NCBI GenBank assembly: GCA_003559095.1
Contig: PWMW01000421.1
Coordinates: 1-33,570, forward strand
DNA length: 33,570 bases
Direction of reading: 5' to 3'
Origin: Clostridiales bacterium
Lineage (GTDB): Bacteria; Bacillota; Limnochordia; Darwinibacteriales; B1SED10-159
Shown: in pieces, positions 25,465-32,279 of the stretch
Layout: every line of letters starts with the position of its first letter
Position numbering within the stretch: position 1 is the first letter of the stretch
Translations under genes and position numbers: made by a program
Notes under the pieces: generated by a model
What the model saw: only the letters and a program-made list of their open reading frames with translations
Database searches by the model: none
What the model was told of the DNA's origin: nothing

Positions 25465-26658
25465 ATGCAGACCAGCAAGAAATTGACAGAGAAAGTGACT
25501 TGGGTGGGGAAAGTCGATTGGGACCTCATCAAGTTCCACGGTGAAGAGTTTTCCACGGTTAAGGGCTCATCGTATAACTCGTACTTAGTCAGAGACAAGA
25601 AAACAGCCCTCATCGACACGGTGTGGGAACCCTATGACCGGGAGTTCGTCAACAATTTGAAGAAGGTGATCGATCTCCGGGAGATTGACTACATCGTCAT
25701 CAATCACGGGGAAATCGATCACAGCGGGGCCCTGCCGGAGCTGCTGCGGGAGATCCCGGGAACGCCCATTTACTGTACTAAGAATGGGGTCCGATCCCTG
25801 CAGGGGCACTATCATGAGGACTGGAATTTTCATCCTGTGAAGACAGGGGATACATTGAATCTCGGGGAAACCACGCTGACCTTCGTGGAAGCCCCGATGC
25901 TTCACTGGCCGGATACCATGTTCACTTATATGGACAGTGAGCGGATTCTTTTCAGCAACGACGCCTTTGGTCAGCATTATGCCACGGAATCGCTGTACAA
26001 CGACAAGGTGGATCAATGTGAACTGTTCGCCGAAGCGTTGAAGTACTATGCCAATATCTTGACGCCGTTCAGTCCCAGGGTCAAGAAGAAGATCGAGGAA
26101 GTGCTGGCCATGGACCTGGCTGTGGATATGATCTGCACCAGTCACGGCGTAATTTGGAAGCATGATCCACTGCAGATCGTTAATAAGTATATGGACTGGG
26201 CGGACGCTTACCAGGAGAATCAGATTACTGTGGTGTATGACACCATGTGGGAAGGAACGCGCCGCATGGCAGAAGCCATTGCTGTGGGGATCCAGGAGGC
26301 TGACGGGGATGTTACCGTGAAGCTGTTCAACGCTGGCAAAGAGGATAAGAATGATATCGTAACGGAGATCTTTCGTTCCAAGGCAGTGCTGTTCGGCTCG
26401 TCTACCGTTAACAATCGTTACCTTTCGGCCATTGGTGGATTGATGGAAATGGTCAAAGGTTTGAAGTTCCAGAAGAAGAAGGCGGCGGCCTTTGGCAGTT
26501 ACGGGTGGAGCGGGGAAAGTGTTAAGCTCCTCACGAAGGATTTGGAAGCGGCCGGTTTTGCCGTGGTGAATGAGGGCCATCGGACCCAATGGGCTCCGGA
26601 TGAAGAGGCTCTTGAGGCTTGTGCTGGCTTTGGGAGAGACTTCGCCCAGAGTGTCTAG
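25465..26658 (+). CDS. FprA-type flavodiiron protein
   Basis: This A-type flavoprotein reduces O2 to water or NO to N2O and protects anaerobes. The N-terminal metallo-beta-lactamase domain carries the full diiron ligand set: H81, E83, D85 and H86 in NHGEIDHSG, H147 in PMLHWPD, D166 in FSNDAFGQH and H227 in TSHGVIW. From about residue 253 a flavodoxin domain begins (VVYDTMWEGTRRMAEA), which binds FMN next to the diiron site of the partner subunit. At 397 residues it is the two-domain class A form with no rubredoxin or flavin reductase tail, so electrons must come from a separate rubredoxin. GAAAGGA lies 12 bases before the ATG. It is monocistronic, flanked by a promoter and a terminator. Confidence 0.96.
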   Translation: MQTSKKLTEKVTWVGKVDWDLIKFHGEEFSTVKGSSYNSYLVRDKKTALIDTVWEPYDREFVNNLKKVIDLREIDYIVINHGEIDHSGALPELLREIPGTPIYCTKNGVRSLQGHYHEDWNFHPVKTGDTLNLGETTLTFVEAPMLHWPDTMFTYMDSERILFSNDAFGQHYATESLYNDKVDQCELFAEALKYYANILTPFSPRVKKKIEEVLAMDLAVDMICTSHGVIWKHDPLQIVNKYMDWADAYQENQITVVYDTMWEGTRRMAEAIAVGIQEADGDVTVKLFNAGKEDKNDIVTEIFRSKAVLFGSSTVNNRYLSAIGGLMEMVKGLKFQKKKAAAFGSYGWSGESVKLLTKDLEAAGFAVVNEGHRTQWAPDEEALEACAGFGRDFAQSV

Positions 26659-26683
26659 TTGCGAAATATGGATTTACCATGAA

Positions 26684-26725
26684 AAACGAGCGACGCCCCA
26701 CCGTGTGAGGGACTGTCGCTCGTTT
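26684..26725. terminator. Bidirectional terminator
   Basis: An 11-bp perfect stem, AAACGAGCGAC (26684-26694) with GTCGCTCGTTT (26715-26725), has further pairing inside. It sits between the convergent flavodiiron and isomerase genes. Confidence 0.82.
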
Positions 26726-26756
26726 GGCGCGTCGTGGCAGCAGTGAGGGGCAGTGG

Positions 26757-27626
26757 TTAGTCCAACTCGATGCCAGAAAACCTGCGAAAGGCGTCCATAC
26801 TAACTTTGATACCTTCCAACTCGCCTAAGGCACTGTGGTCTTGCTCCAGAATGATGTAATCCAAAGCGGGCATCTGCGCACCCTGGTTGATGATATCCTG
26901 AATGGGCAGAATACCTGTGCCGATCTCGGTGAAGCACTGGGGATCCACGGTGGTCATGAAAGTTTCCATGGTGATATCCTGTTCGATGTCCACGAGACCA
27001 TCATACATCACCAGCGGTTGGACCGCATTTTCCGGGAAGTCCTTTTGGTGCAGGAGGATAACACGGTCCTGGTATGTGTCCATAACAGAACGGGGGTCCT
27101 GCCCGCCGCGAAATGCCCAGTACGTGTCAATTTCGAGGAATACCAGTTCGGGATCGGTGTTCTCCATGAGCAAATCGAAGACGCTTTTGCCGCCGAAGAA
27201 CTGGAACTCCTGGAAGTGATTGTGATAATAAAACTGGAGGCCGCGGGATTTGCACAGTTCGCCGACCTCGTTGAAGGCGTCCGCTAAGCGCCGCACGTGG
27301 TTCACATCGCCATAAGGGAAGAACGCCATGGAACAGCCGATTCGTGCGTTACCCAGCTCTTGGTGATAGTCCAACACTGGCCCCAAGGAATCCGACTCCC
27401 ACGGATGGACGTGGCAGCCAACGATGGTCAGGCCGAGATCATCTAAGCGGCGTTTCATCTCCTGGGCTGAGAGCCCAAACCCGACGCCGGGGTCCTCGGT
27501 GGCGTTATGATTTGCTGCTTCCAGGTACTTATAACCGGTATTGGCAACATACTCCAGGGTACCGTTGGGATCCTTTTGCAGGCTTTCCCTTACAGAGTAC
27601 AGCTGCAGACCCACTTTCAAAGCCAT
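26757..27626 (-). CDS. Sugar phosphate isomerase/epimerase family protein
   Basis: This TIM-barrel protein of the AP-endonuclease-2-like superfamily has about 289 residues. LKVGLQLYSVRESLQKDP opens the barrel, and the expected metal ligands appear in LQFYYHNHFQEF (His), FLEIDTYWAFRGGQDP (Glu/Asp), ILLHQKDFPE (His) and FTEIGTGILP (Glu). Members isomerise or epimerise sugars or inositol derivatives. I choose ATG 27626, with AGAAGGGA about ten bases upstream; the frame extends to 27659 without a ribosome site. It stands alone, convergent with the flavodiiron gene. The exact substrate is not apparent, though Gfo/Idh/MocA enzymes in the window often act with such proteins. Confidence 0.9.
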   Translation of the reverse strand: MALKVGLQLYSVRESLQKDPNGTLEYVANTGYKYLEAANHNATEDPGVGFGLSAQEMKRRLDDLGLTIVGCHVHPWESDSLGPVLDYHQELGNARIGCSMAFFPYGDVNHVRRLADAFNEVGELCKSRGLQFYYHNHFQEFQFFGGKSVFDLLMENTDPELVFLEIDTYWAFRGGQDPRSVMDTYQDRVILLHQKDFPENAVQPLVMYDGLVDIEQDITMETFMTTVDPQCFTEIGTGILPIQDIINQGAQMPALDYIILEQDHSALGELEGIKVSMDAFRRFSGIELD

Positions 27627-27926
27627 CACACAACATCCCTTCTGCGCTAAATTTGGCATTTAACCCTCTATTTCGTGTCTGGGAATGCAAATCCTTTTTC
27701 TTGACCGAGAACGGAAGTTGGGTCCATCTCCAGGCGGAGCTAAAAATGCTCCTAAAGGCTGTTATGCAAAATTGGCGTCAGCAGTACAATGAAATCGAGC
27801 CAAGAAACTGCACGCTGGTGTGACCACTGCCGGACGTACGGCAGGTGCATACACAGCCGGGTCCTTGGCGGGAAACAACGAGACGGCGATGCGGAAGCAT
27901 CAGCTGCATCCAGGAGGTGAAAGACT

Positions 27927-28037
27927 ATGTGGGACGTTAGTATCGAATACGCTTCCAAGACTCGCTACAACGAGATCTGCGCCGAACGTGACCAGATTCG
28001 CTTGGCCAGCAAGTGCCGGACGTTGAAAAAAGGCTAA
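27927..28037 (+). CDS. Small protein, 36 residues
   Basis: This frame has an ideal ribosome site: AGGAGG at 27912-27917, nine bases before the ATG. The product starts MWDVSIEYASKTRYNE and is rich in charged residues, with two cysteines at 18 and 30, and ends in a basic RTLKKG. It is probably a soluble helical peptide. It is followed 30 bases later by a second 36-codon frame with an equally good site. I do not recognise it. Coding is inferred from the ribosome sites and the shared terminator. Confidence 0.55.
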   Translation: MWDVSIEYASKTRYNEICAERDQIRLASKCRTLKKG

Positions 28038-28067
28038 GAATTGGGAACCAAGGAGGTGGACAAAACC

Positions 28068-28178
28068 GTGTGGAATGAGCATGAAAAGGGGCACGTGCGG
28101 CCCTATCATATCGGCCTGTATCAGGATACAGAACAGGAACGCACCAGCAAAGCTGGTTGGAAGGGAGTGGCTGAATAG
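28068..28178 (+). CDS. Small protein, 36 residues
   Basis: The start is GTG 28068, 11 bases after AAGGAGG at 28050-28056. The product begins MWNEHEKGHVRPYHIG and ends WKGVAE; it is hydrophilic and rich in Glu, His and Gly. It has the same length and the same Met-Trp beginning as its neighbour but little other similarity. An intrinsic terminator starts inside its last codons, which fits the end of a short dicistronic transcript. It is unrecognised, and expression is inferred. Confidence 0.5.
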   Translation: MWNEHEKGHVRPYHIGLYQDTEQERTSKAGWKGVAE

Positions 28179-28197
28179 CCTGGCTCCCTTCTTTTTT
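28161..28197 (+). terminator. Intrinsic terminator of the small-ORF transcript
   Basis: AAGGGAG (28161-28167) pairs with CTCCCTT (28184-28190), with an inner GGCT/AGCC stem, and is followed by C and six T residues. It overlaps the end of the second small ORF. Confidence 0.88.
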
Positions 28198-28242
28198 GTC
28201 TCCGGTACAATGCCAACGGCTGCTTTGGAGGCTTAATGTTGG

Positions 28243-29529
28243 CTAGGGTGCAAGACGGTGTCGGTCTCTGGGAAACAGGGATGCTTCTCGCACATTGCTG
28301 CGACCAGCCAGAAGAGCCGTCAACCGCTCAAGGCCGATGGCCAACCCGCCATGGGGCGGCATACCATAGCGAAAGCACTCCAGATAGTGTTGGAACGACT
28401 CTGGTGCTAAGCCGCGCTCGTTGATGGCCGCCTGCAGTTGCTGGTGATGGTGAATGCGCTGCCCACCCGTGGTGATCTCCTGTCCGCGGAACAACAGGTC
28501 GAAGCTGGCTGAGCCGCCATCACCTTTGGGCATGGTGTACATAGGGCGTTTGTGCAGCGGATAGTTGGTGATGAACACAAACTCACTCTGCCACTGTTCT
28601 TGGGCATAACGGCCCAGCATACGTTCGGCTTCGGGATCAAGGTCGTCGCTGAGATCCGTGCGCCCATACTCCTGGCGGAGAATGTCCAGGGCTTCGTTCA
28701 TGGTCAGATGCGGAATGGCGTCACCGATGACAGGTAGATCCAGACCCATGGCACCCACCAGGTCTGCCTGGTCTTCTTGCAGCTGGCTGAGTATGAAGCG
28801 CAGCAGCCTGGTCTCCAGGTTCATGATATCGAACTCATTCTCAATAAAGGCCATCTCCAGATCCAAACTGACATATTCGTTGAGGTGCCGCGCGGTGGCA
28901 TGGCGCTCCGCACGGTAGACATGACCCACTTCGTAGACTCGCTCAAAACCAGCTCCAACCAAGGTCTGCTTGTAAAACTGCGGACTCTGGGCCAGGAACG
29001 CTTTCCGTTCGAAATACTGCAGAGCAAATAATTCCGTGCCACCTTCTGTGCCTCCGGCCACCAACTTGGGAGTAAAGACCTGCAAAAACCCCTCCGCATC
29101 CAGGAACGTTTGAAAACCTCGAACGAGGGCGCTTTGCAGGCGAAACAGCCGCTGGTTGCTGGAATGGCGCAAACTGAGAGAGCGGTGGTTGAGCTGGGTA
29201 TCCATGCAGGCCGACAACTGGGGAGTATTGAGCTGTAGGGGCAGAGGCTCGGCTGTGTTCAATTGTTCAATGGACTCACACCAAACCTCAAAACCCCCTG
29301 GGGCCCGGGGATCTTCCACGACTCGACCACTGATGTGCACAACACTCTCTGTGGTCAGGTCCAAGTCCTTGAGGATATCATTGTCAACGACCACCTGCAC
29401 AGTACCGGTGCGGTCCCGAAGTAATATGAAGTTCACCTGACCGAGGCTGCGGATCCGCTCAACCCAACCCATGAGGTTGATCGAGGCGTCCTTCCAACGG
29501 CCGATCTCTTGTACATACACACGTGACAT
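28243..29529 (-). CDS. aspS: Archaeal-type aspartyl-tRNA synthetase (likely non-discriminating)
   Basis: This class II synthetase of 428 residues is the short archaeal-type AspRS (AspRS2), lacking the bacterial insertion domain. The N-terminal OB fold (INLMGWVERIRSLGQVNF) binds the anticodon. The catalytic core has GGTEGGTELFALQYF, AFLAQSPQFYKQ, VYRAERHATARHLNE (motif 2) and GGLAIGLERLTALL (motif 3). In the anticodon domain Pro77 (RAPGGFEVW) lies where, by memory alignment, non-discriminating enzymes have Pro and discriminating archaeal ones Lys. It may therefore charge both tRNA(Asp) and tRNA(Asn), with the Asn identity made later by GatCAB, which is not in this window. ATG 29529 follows GGGGGAG. 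A T-box leader with an Asn-type specifier lies upstream. Confidence 0.93.
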   Translation of the reverse strand: MSRVYVQEIGRWKDASINLMGWVERIRSLGQVNFILLRDRTGTVQVVVDNDILKDLDLTTESVVHISGRVVEDPRAPGGFEVWCESIEQLNTAEPLPLQLNTPQLSACMDTQLNHRSLSLRHSSNQRLFRLQSALVRGFQTFLDAEGFLQVFTPKLVAGGTEGGTELFALQYFERKAFLAQSPQFYKQTLVGAGFERVYEVGHVYRAERHATARHLNEYVSLDLEMAFIENEFDIMNLETRLLRFILSQLQEDQADLVGAMGLDLPVIGDAIPHLTMNEALDILRQEYGRTDLSDDLDPEAERMLGRYAQEQWQSEFVFITNYPLHKRPMYTMPKGDGGSASFDLLFRGQEITTGGQRIHHHQQLQAAINERGLAPESFQHYLECFRYGMPPHGGLAIGLERLTALLAGRSNVREASLFPRDRHRLAP

Positions 29530-29575
29530 GGTACTCCCCCTTTGAAGTGGTTCTTCTGCGGCTGTAACGGACGAC

Positions 29576-29606
29576 AAAAACCCCCGGCGCATAGTGCGCC
29601 AGGGGC
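29576..29606 (-). terminator. T-box terminator 2
   Basis: On the minus strand CCCCTGGCGC and GCGCCGGGGG form a stem with a five-base loop, followed by TTTTT. It lies about 47 bases ahead of the synthetase start and just after the second T-box sequence. Confidence 0.87.
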
Positions 29607-29682
29607 GAATAGATCGCGGTGCCACCCTGATTAACTCCTCTTGCTGCGGCGGTTGGTCCACGAAGGTGCGAAAAGGGTATAC

Positions 29683-29717
29683 AAAAAAGCTCTCGTCCGC
29701 CTTGGGACGAAAGCTTT
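29683..29717 (-). terminator. T-box terminator 1
   Basis: On the minus strand a 13-bp stem (29705-29717 with 29686-29698, one mismatch) is followed by a run of six T residues. Uncharged tRNA bound to the first T-box sequence would prevent this hairpin from forming. Confidence 0.85.
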
Positions 29718-29933
29718 CGTGGTGCCACCCAAATTAACCCCGTGAGGAGTTCACTCTAGCCCGGATAACGGCGGGGCCCGGCGGCCTTTTTCATGGGGCC
29801 GCAGCTTCGGGGTGTTCTTCGATCTTGGGCTCTCATCGGGCTCCCACCGTCCCCGATTCGCTGTGCAGTTACGCCAAGAACTACTCTCCCCTGCATCGCT
29901 GCTGCGTAGTGGATGTCGCTGTTAATACTGACA

Positions 29934-29963
29934 ATTAAAACACGTAGCGTGTTTGACTGTCAA
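29934..29963 (-). promoter_or_regulatory. Promoter of the T-box leader with a palindrome in the spacer
   Basis: TTGACA (29958-29963), an 18-base spacer and TTTAAT (29934-29939) form a good sigma-A promoter. A perfect inverted repeat, AAACACG-TAG-CGTGTTT (29938-29954), fills the spacer, overlapping the edge of the -10 box. This could be an additional operator above the T-box control. Confidence 0.72.
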
Positions 29964-30025
29964 GGGAGATTTGGTAATCTTTCGATGTATACATGTATTT
30001 TCGTGCCGCAGGCCCATATCAGGAC

Positions 30026-30271
30026 CGCAGAGAGTCCGCAGAGAGCCGCCGCACTGATGGAGGCCACAGCGGAAAGCCCCAGCGGAGGACATCAGCCGGG
30101 AATCAGCGCGGGTGAGGATGGCGGCGAAACATGGCGGAGCATGAGGGGCGAGTATCACGGCGGAGACCCAAGGTGGAGAATCAAGGTGAGATCCAAAGCG
30201 GGAAGTCATGGCAAAGTACCAGGGCGAAGAACCAGAGCGGAGACCCAAGGCGAAGAACCAAGGCGAAGAAC
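30026..30271. repeat. Degenerate 13-bp tandem repeat array
   Basis: About nineteen consecutive units of 13 bp (one of 12) are seen, with a consensus close to CAAGGCGGAGAAC. The last two, at 30246-30258 and 30259-30271, are identical, and divergence grows toward the 5-prime end. The period is not a multiple of three, so open frames here (for example 29913-30398 on plus) are by-products and have no ribosome site. The array lies between the T-box promoter and an exported hydrolase gene. Confidence 0.8.
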
Positions 30272-30525
30272 TACGAAAGTGATCACAGCATCGGTTGGGT
30301 TGGCAGTTCCCGGTGGTGGCGGAGCAGGCAGTGACATTTGTCATGAGGATTTTGTGCTTTGGGACACTGGCTTGTCTTTTGCAGGAACGATATGCTGAGA
30401 GAGCCAGGCCCAGCAGAGCGCAGCGGTTACACGAATGGCGTCGGGTCTGTCTGTGGAGGGAGAGGCCCTTTGGATTGGCGGACATTTGGTTTGGCTAAAG
30501 AATATCACAATAGGGGGAATTGAAC
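30272..30525 (+). other. Gene-free leader ahead of the exported hydrolase
   Basis: No coding sequence or clear promoter is supported between the repeat array and the ATG at 30526. The stretch is GC-rich until about 30480 and AT-rich in the last 40 bases, where the AGGGGGA ribosome site lies. Confidence 0.4.
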
Positions 30526-31476
30526 ATGATAGGCACTCTCGCGACGAAGGGTCTGTTGGCTGGGTTCAAGGGAATGCTGCGGAATCGAACTCTGGGTGGC
30601 AGCCTTCTCTGTTTGCTGTTGACGGGTGTCTTGGCTGCAGGAGTATACCTGCCGGACGCATCCGCTTGCTCAAGCTTTGCCGTATACGGAGAACAAACAT
30701 ATTTTGGCTCTAACTTTGATTTCGACCTTGGTACCGAGGTGCGGTTCACCCTTCAAGAAGCCGGCGGTGAAAAGCTGTTCCTTGCCAGTTTTCGTCAAGG
30801 GATGCAGTGGTTAGACGTCATGGGGTACAATACGGCGGGATTGTTTGCTACGCTGCAGATGGTTCCCCCTAAGGAGACTCAGGTTCAGGGGCAACCGACG
30901 ATGATGGTTCCACAACTCATGGCGGTGTCGCTGTTTGGTGCATCCTCCGTGGACGATGTCCTGGACTACCTGGGCAACGCTCGGCTGGTACCCGTGCCGG
31001 GGTTTTACCTTCACAGTCTCTACGCCGATACGGCCGGGCGTGCTCTTGTGGTCGAAGCCGGCGAGACGGCGAACTACGTGCAAGAGATGGACGGTAGGTA
31101 TCTGGGGATGACCAACTTTTATCATCAGGACTGGGACGAAGAAGATTTGACACCCAAGGTCGATGGTGGGATGGATCGCTATCTGATCATGCGGGATGCG
31201 CTGGGAGAGCTCAAGGAGGATGGCCAGGTCCTGGATGTGGAGGCTGTCCTGGCTGTATTGCAGTCGGTGGCGCAGGGCGCGCATACCCTGGCCTCTACCG
31301 TGGTGGATCCCGTTGCGCAGATGTTGTATTTGGTGATCGATGCCGATTACTCCCGAGTTTGGCAGGTTGACTTAGTTGAGCAGACCATCGCTGCCTGGCG
31401 GGGCTTGGATGACCAGGACGTGCGGCCGTTTCCCCGGCGGGGTGTGGCGGCCGCTGATCTCAGGCAGTGGCATTAA
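30526..31476 (+). CDS. Exported Ntn-hydrolase (linear amide C-N hydrolase / choloylglycine hydrolase-like)
   Basis: This protein of about 316 residues has a signal peptide: a basic start, then LGGSLLCLLLTGVLAAGVYL, ending PDASA before CSSFAVYG. The Cys after the cleavage site would become the N-terminal nucleophile of an Ntn-hydrolase. TYFGSNFDFD is the following family motif (equivalent to GRNFDW of bile-salt hydrolases), and LGMTNFYH and ASTVVDPVAQMLYLV fit the fold. It would cleave a linear amide such as an acyl-amino acid, peptide tail or penicillin V, outside the membrane. ATG 30526 follows AGGGGGA by seven bases; a TTG at 30520 is less likely. A weak lipobox reading (ASAC) is possible. 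It is monocistronic, with a terminator downstream. Confidence 0.84.
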   Translation: MIGTLATKGLLAGFKGMLRNRTLGGSLLCLLLTGVLAAGVYLPDASACSSFAVYGEQTYFGSNFDFDLGTEVRFTLQEAGGEKLFLASFRQGMQWLDVMGYNTAGLFATLQMVPPKETQVQGQPTMMVPQLMAVSLFGASSVDDVLDYLGNARLVPVPGFYLHSLYADTAGRALVVEAGETANYVQEMDGRYLGMTNFYHQDWDEEDLTPKVDGGMDRYLIMRDALGELKEDGQVLDVEAVLAVLQSVAQGAHTLASTVVDPVAQMLYLVIDADYSRVWQVDLVEQTIAAWRGLDDQDVRPFPRRGVAAADLRQWH

Positions 31477-31508
31477 GGCGCAGCCGTAGAATTGGGAATC
31501 GTGACATA

Positions 31509-31591
31509 CACCTGGTATATGGGAATATATTCCAGGCACCAGGTGGGTGGGAGGATTTTCCAGTTACCTGGTTTTTGGAAGAATATCCCAT
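31509..31591. repeat. Nested inverted repeats
   Basis: Three pairs are interlocked: CACCTGGT (31509-31516) with ACCAGGTG (31538-31545), the 12-bp palindrome GGAATATATTCC (31522-31533), and ATGGGAATATATTCC (31519-31533) with the imperfect partner GGAAGAATATCCCAT (31577-31591). The arms cannot all pair at once, so alternative structures are possible. Function is unknown. Confidence 0.65.
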
Positions 31592-31603
31592 CTAACGCAA
31601 TCA

Positions 31604-31648
31604 AAGACCCCTGAGTGCCTGTCTGGCGGCATTCAGGGGTCTTGTGCC
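31604..31648. terminator. Strong terminator hairpin between convergent genes
   Basis: AAGACCCCTGA (31604-31614) pairs perfectly with TCAGGGGTCTT (31633-31643), and TGCC/GGCA extends the stem inside. It lies between the exported hydrolase (plus) and the DUF302 gene (minus). Confidence 0.85.
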
Positions 31649-31701
31649 CTTAAGAACTATGCAGTTGAGGTTTCGAACCTTGGTGTCTTGGTTTGAAGGG
31701 T

Positions 31702-32184
31702 TTAGTGGATTAGGTCTGCAATGATGGCTTCAGTTTCTTCCGCCACCAAACCCATGGTTTCGGCAATGGTGCCGCCGAAAGGCTGAGCCACTTGACCAGA
31801 GTTTAAGCGGGCAATATAGACGTTGCCGTCACTTTTTTCATAGATGGACATGGTACAGGGCATCAGGGGTGACACCATGCGCTCATCATCCAGAGACAGG
31901 ATGGCCGCGGAGTGGCGTCCAGAACAAAGAGCATAGATCTTGATGTCCAAGACGTCATAACCCTGTTCGGCCAAAATTTCTTTGTAGTCGTACACGCCTA
32001 CAACCTTCCAACCAGCGGCCTCTACGTTTTCTTCAAAGCGAGCCACTGTTTCGGCGAAGTCATAGCGACTTTGGCTTTCCAGAATCATCTGCATCTCGTG
32101 GCCGCCAGCTTGAACCGGGGAGAACGTGGCCAACAGGCTTAACAGCAAAACCGTCACTACAGCGAACTTTTTCAGTGCTTTCAA
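31702..32184 (-). CDS. Exported DUF302 domain protein
   Basis: This protein of about 160 residues has a signal peptide (MKALKKFAVVTVLLLSLLATFSPVQAGG) with likely cleavage after VQA. The DUF302 domain follows: YDFAETVARFEENVEAAGWKVVGVYDYKEIL, then LDIKIYALCSGRHSAAIL and VSPLMPCTMSIYEK, whose two conserved cysteines may be important. TTG 32184 is chosen because GGAGGAG lies six bases ahead; the frame opens at 32262 but the extra residues break the signal peptide pattern. DUF302 proteins are small secreted or periplasmic proteins of unclear function, often near thiol and redox genes. Here it is followed by a terminator and preceded by a MerR regulator gene in the same direction. Confidence 0.88.
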   Translation of the reverse strand: MKALKKFAVVTVLLLSLLATFSPVQAGGHEMQMILESQSRYDFAETVARFEENVEAAGWKVVGVYDYKEILAEQGYDVLDIKIYALCSGRHSAAILSLDDERMVSPLMPCTMSIYEKSDGNVYIARLNSGQVAQPFGGTIAETMGLVAEETEAIIADLIH

Positions 32185-32279
32185 AGATATCTCCTCCACA
32201 ATATATGGTATTTTCAGCCCGCCATCGTGTGTCGTGGCGCTGCTGTAAGCAAAGAATACCATGGTGAGACGAGATGTTC

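Larger units (their letters stand above)
29576..29927 (-). promoter_or_regulatory. T-box riboswitch with one Stem I and two T-box/terminator modules
   Basis: Read on the minus strand, Stem I begins near 29891 with GGGG, then AGAGTA. Its distal arm has AGCGA, an ATCGGG/CCCGAT stem and the GGTGGGAG / GATGAGAG loops typical of T-box Stem I. The 3-prime side of the specifier loop reads GAAGAACA just before the closing CCCC. By register with known T-boxes the specifier is AAC (29814-29816), which is Asn. A stem of GCGGCC/GGCCGC follows. T-box 1 (GGGTGGCACCACG, about 29718-29730) precedes terminator 1. T-box 2 (AGGGTGGCACCGCG, about 29615-29628) precedes terminator 2. Both have TGGC, which pairs with discriminator G of tRNA(Asn) or tRNA(Asp). 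No second Stem I fits in between. Confidence 0.9.

Noticed and set aside
25585-26589. Minus-strand frame of 334 codons opposite the flavodiiron gene
   Set aside because: The plus-strand gene has every diiron ligand; the antisense frame shows only low-complexity shadow composition.
29576-29927. Two complete tandem T-box riboswitches
   Set aside because: Only one Stem I with a specifier loop could be found; the space between terminator 1 and T-box 2 is too short for a second.
29913-30485. Open frames on both strands through the 13-bp repeat (161 and 187 codons)
   Set aside because: They arise from the repeat, lack ribosome sites, and one also runs through the T-box promoter.
31665-31690. A tRNA T-arm-like palindrome, AGGTTTCGAACCT
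   Set aside because: No acceptor stem, anticodon arm or D-arm can be built around it; it is only a short symmetric sequence.
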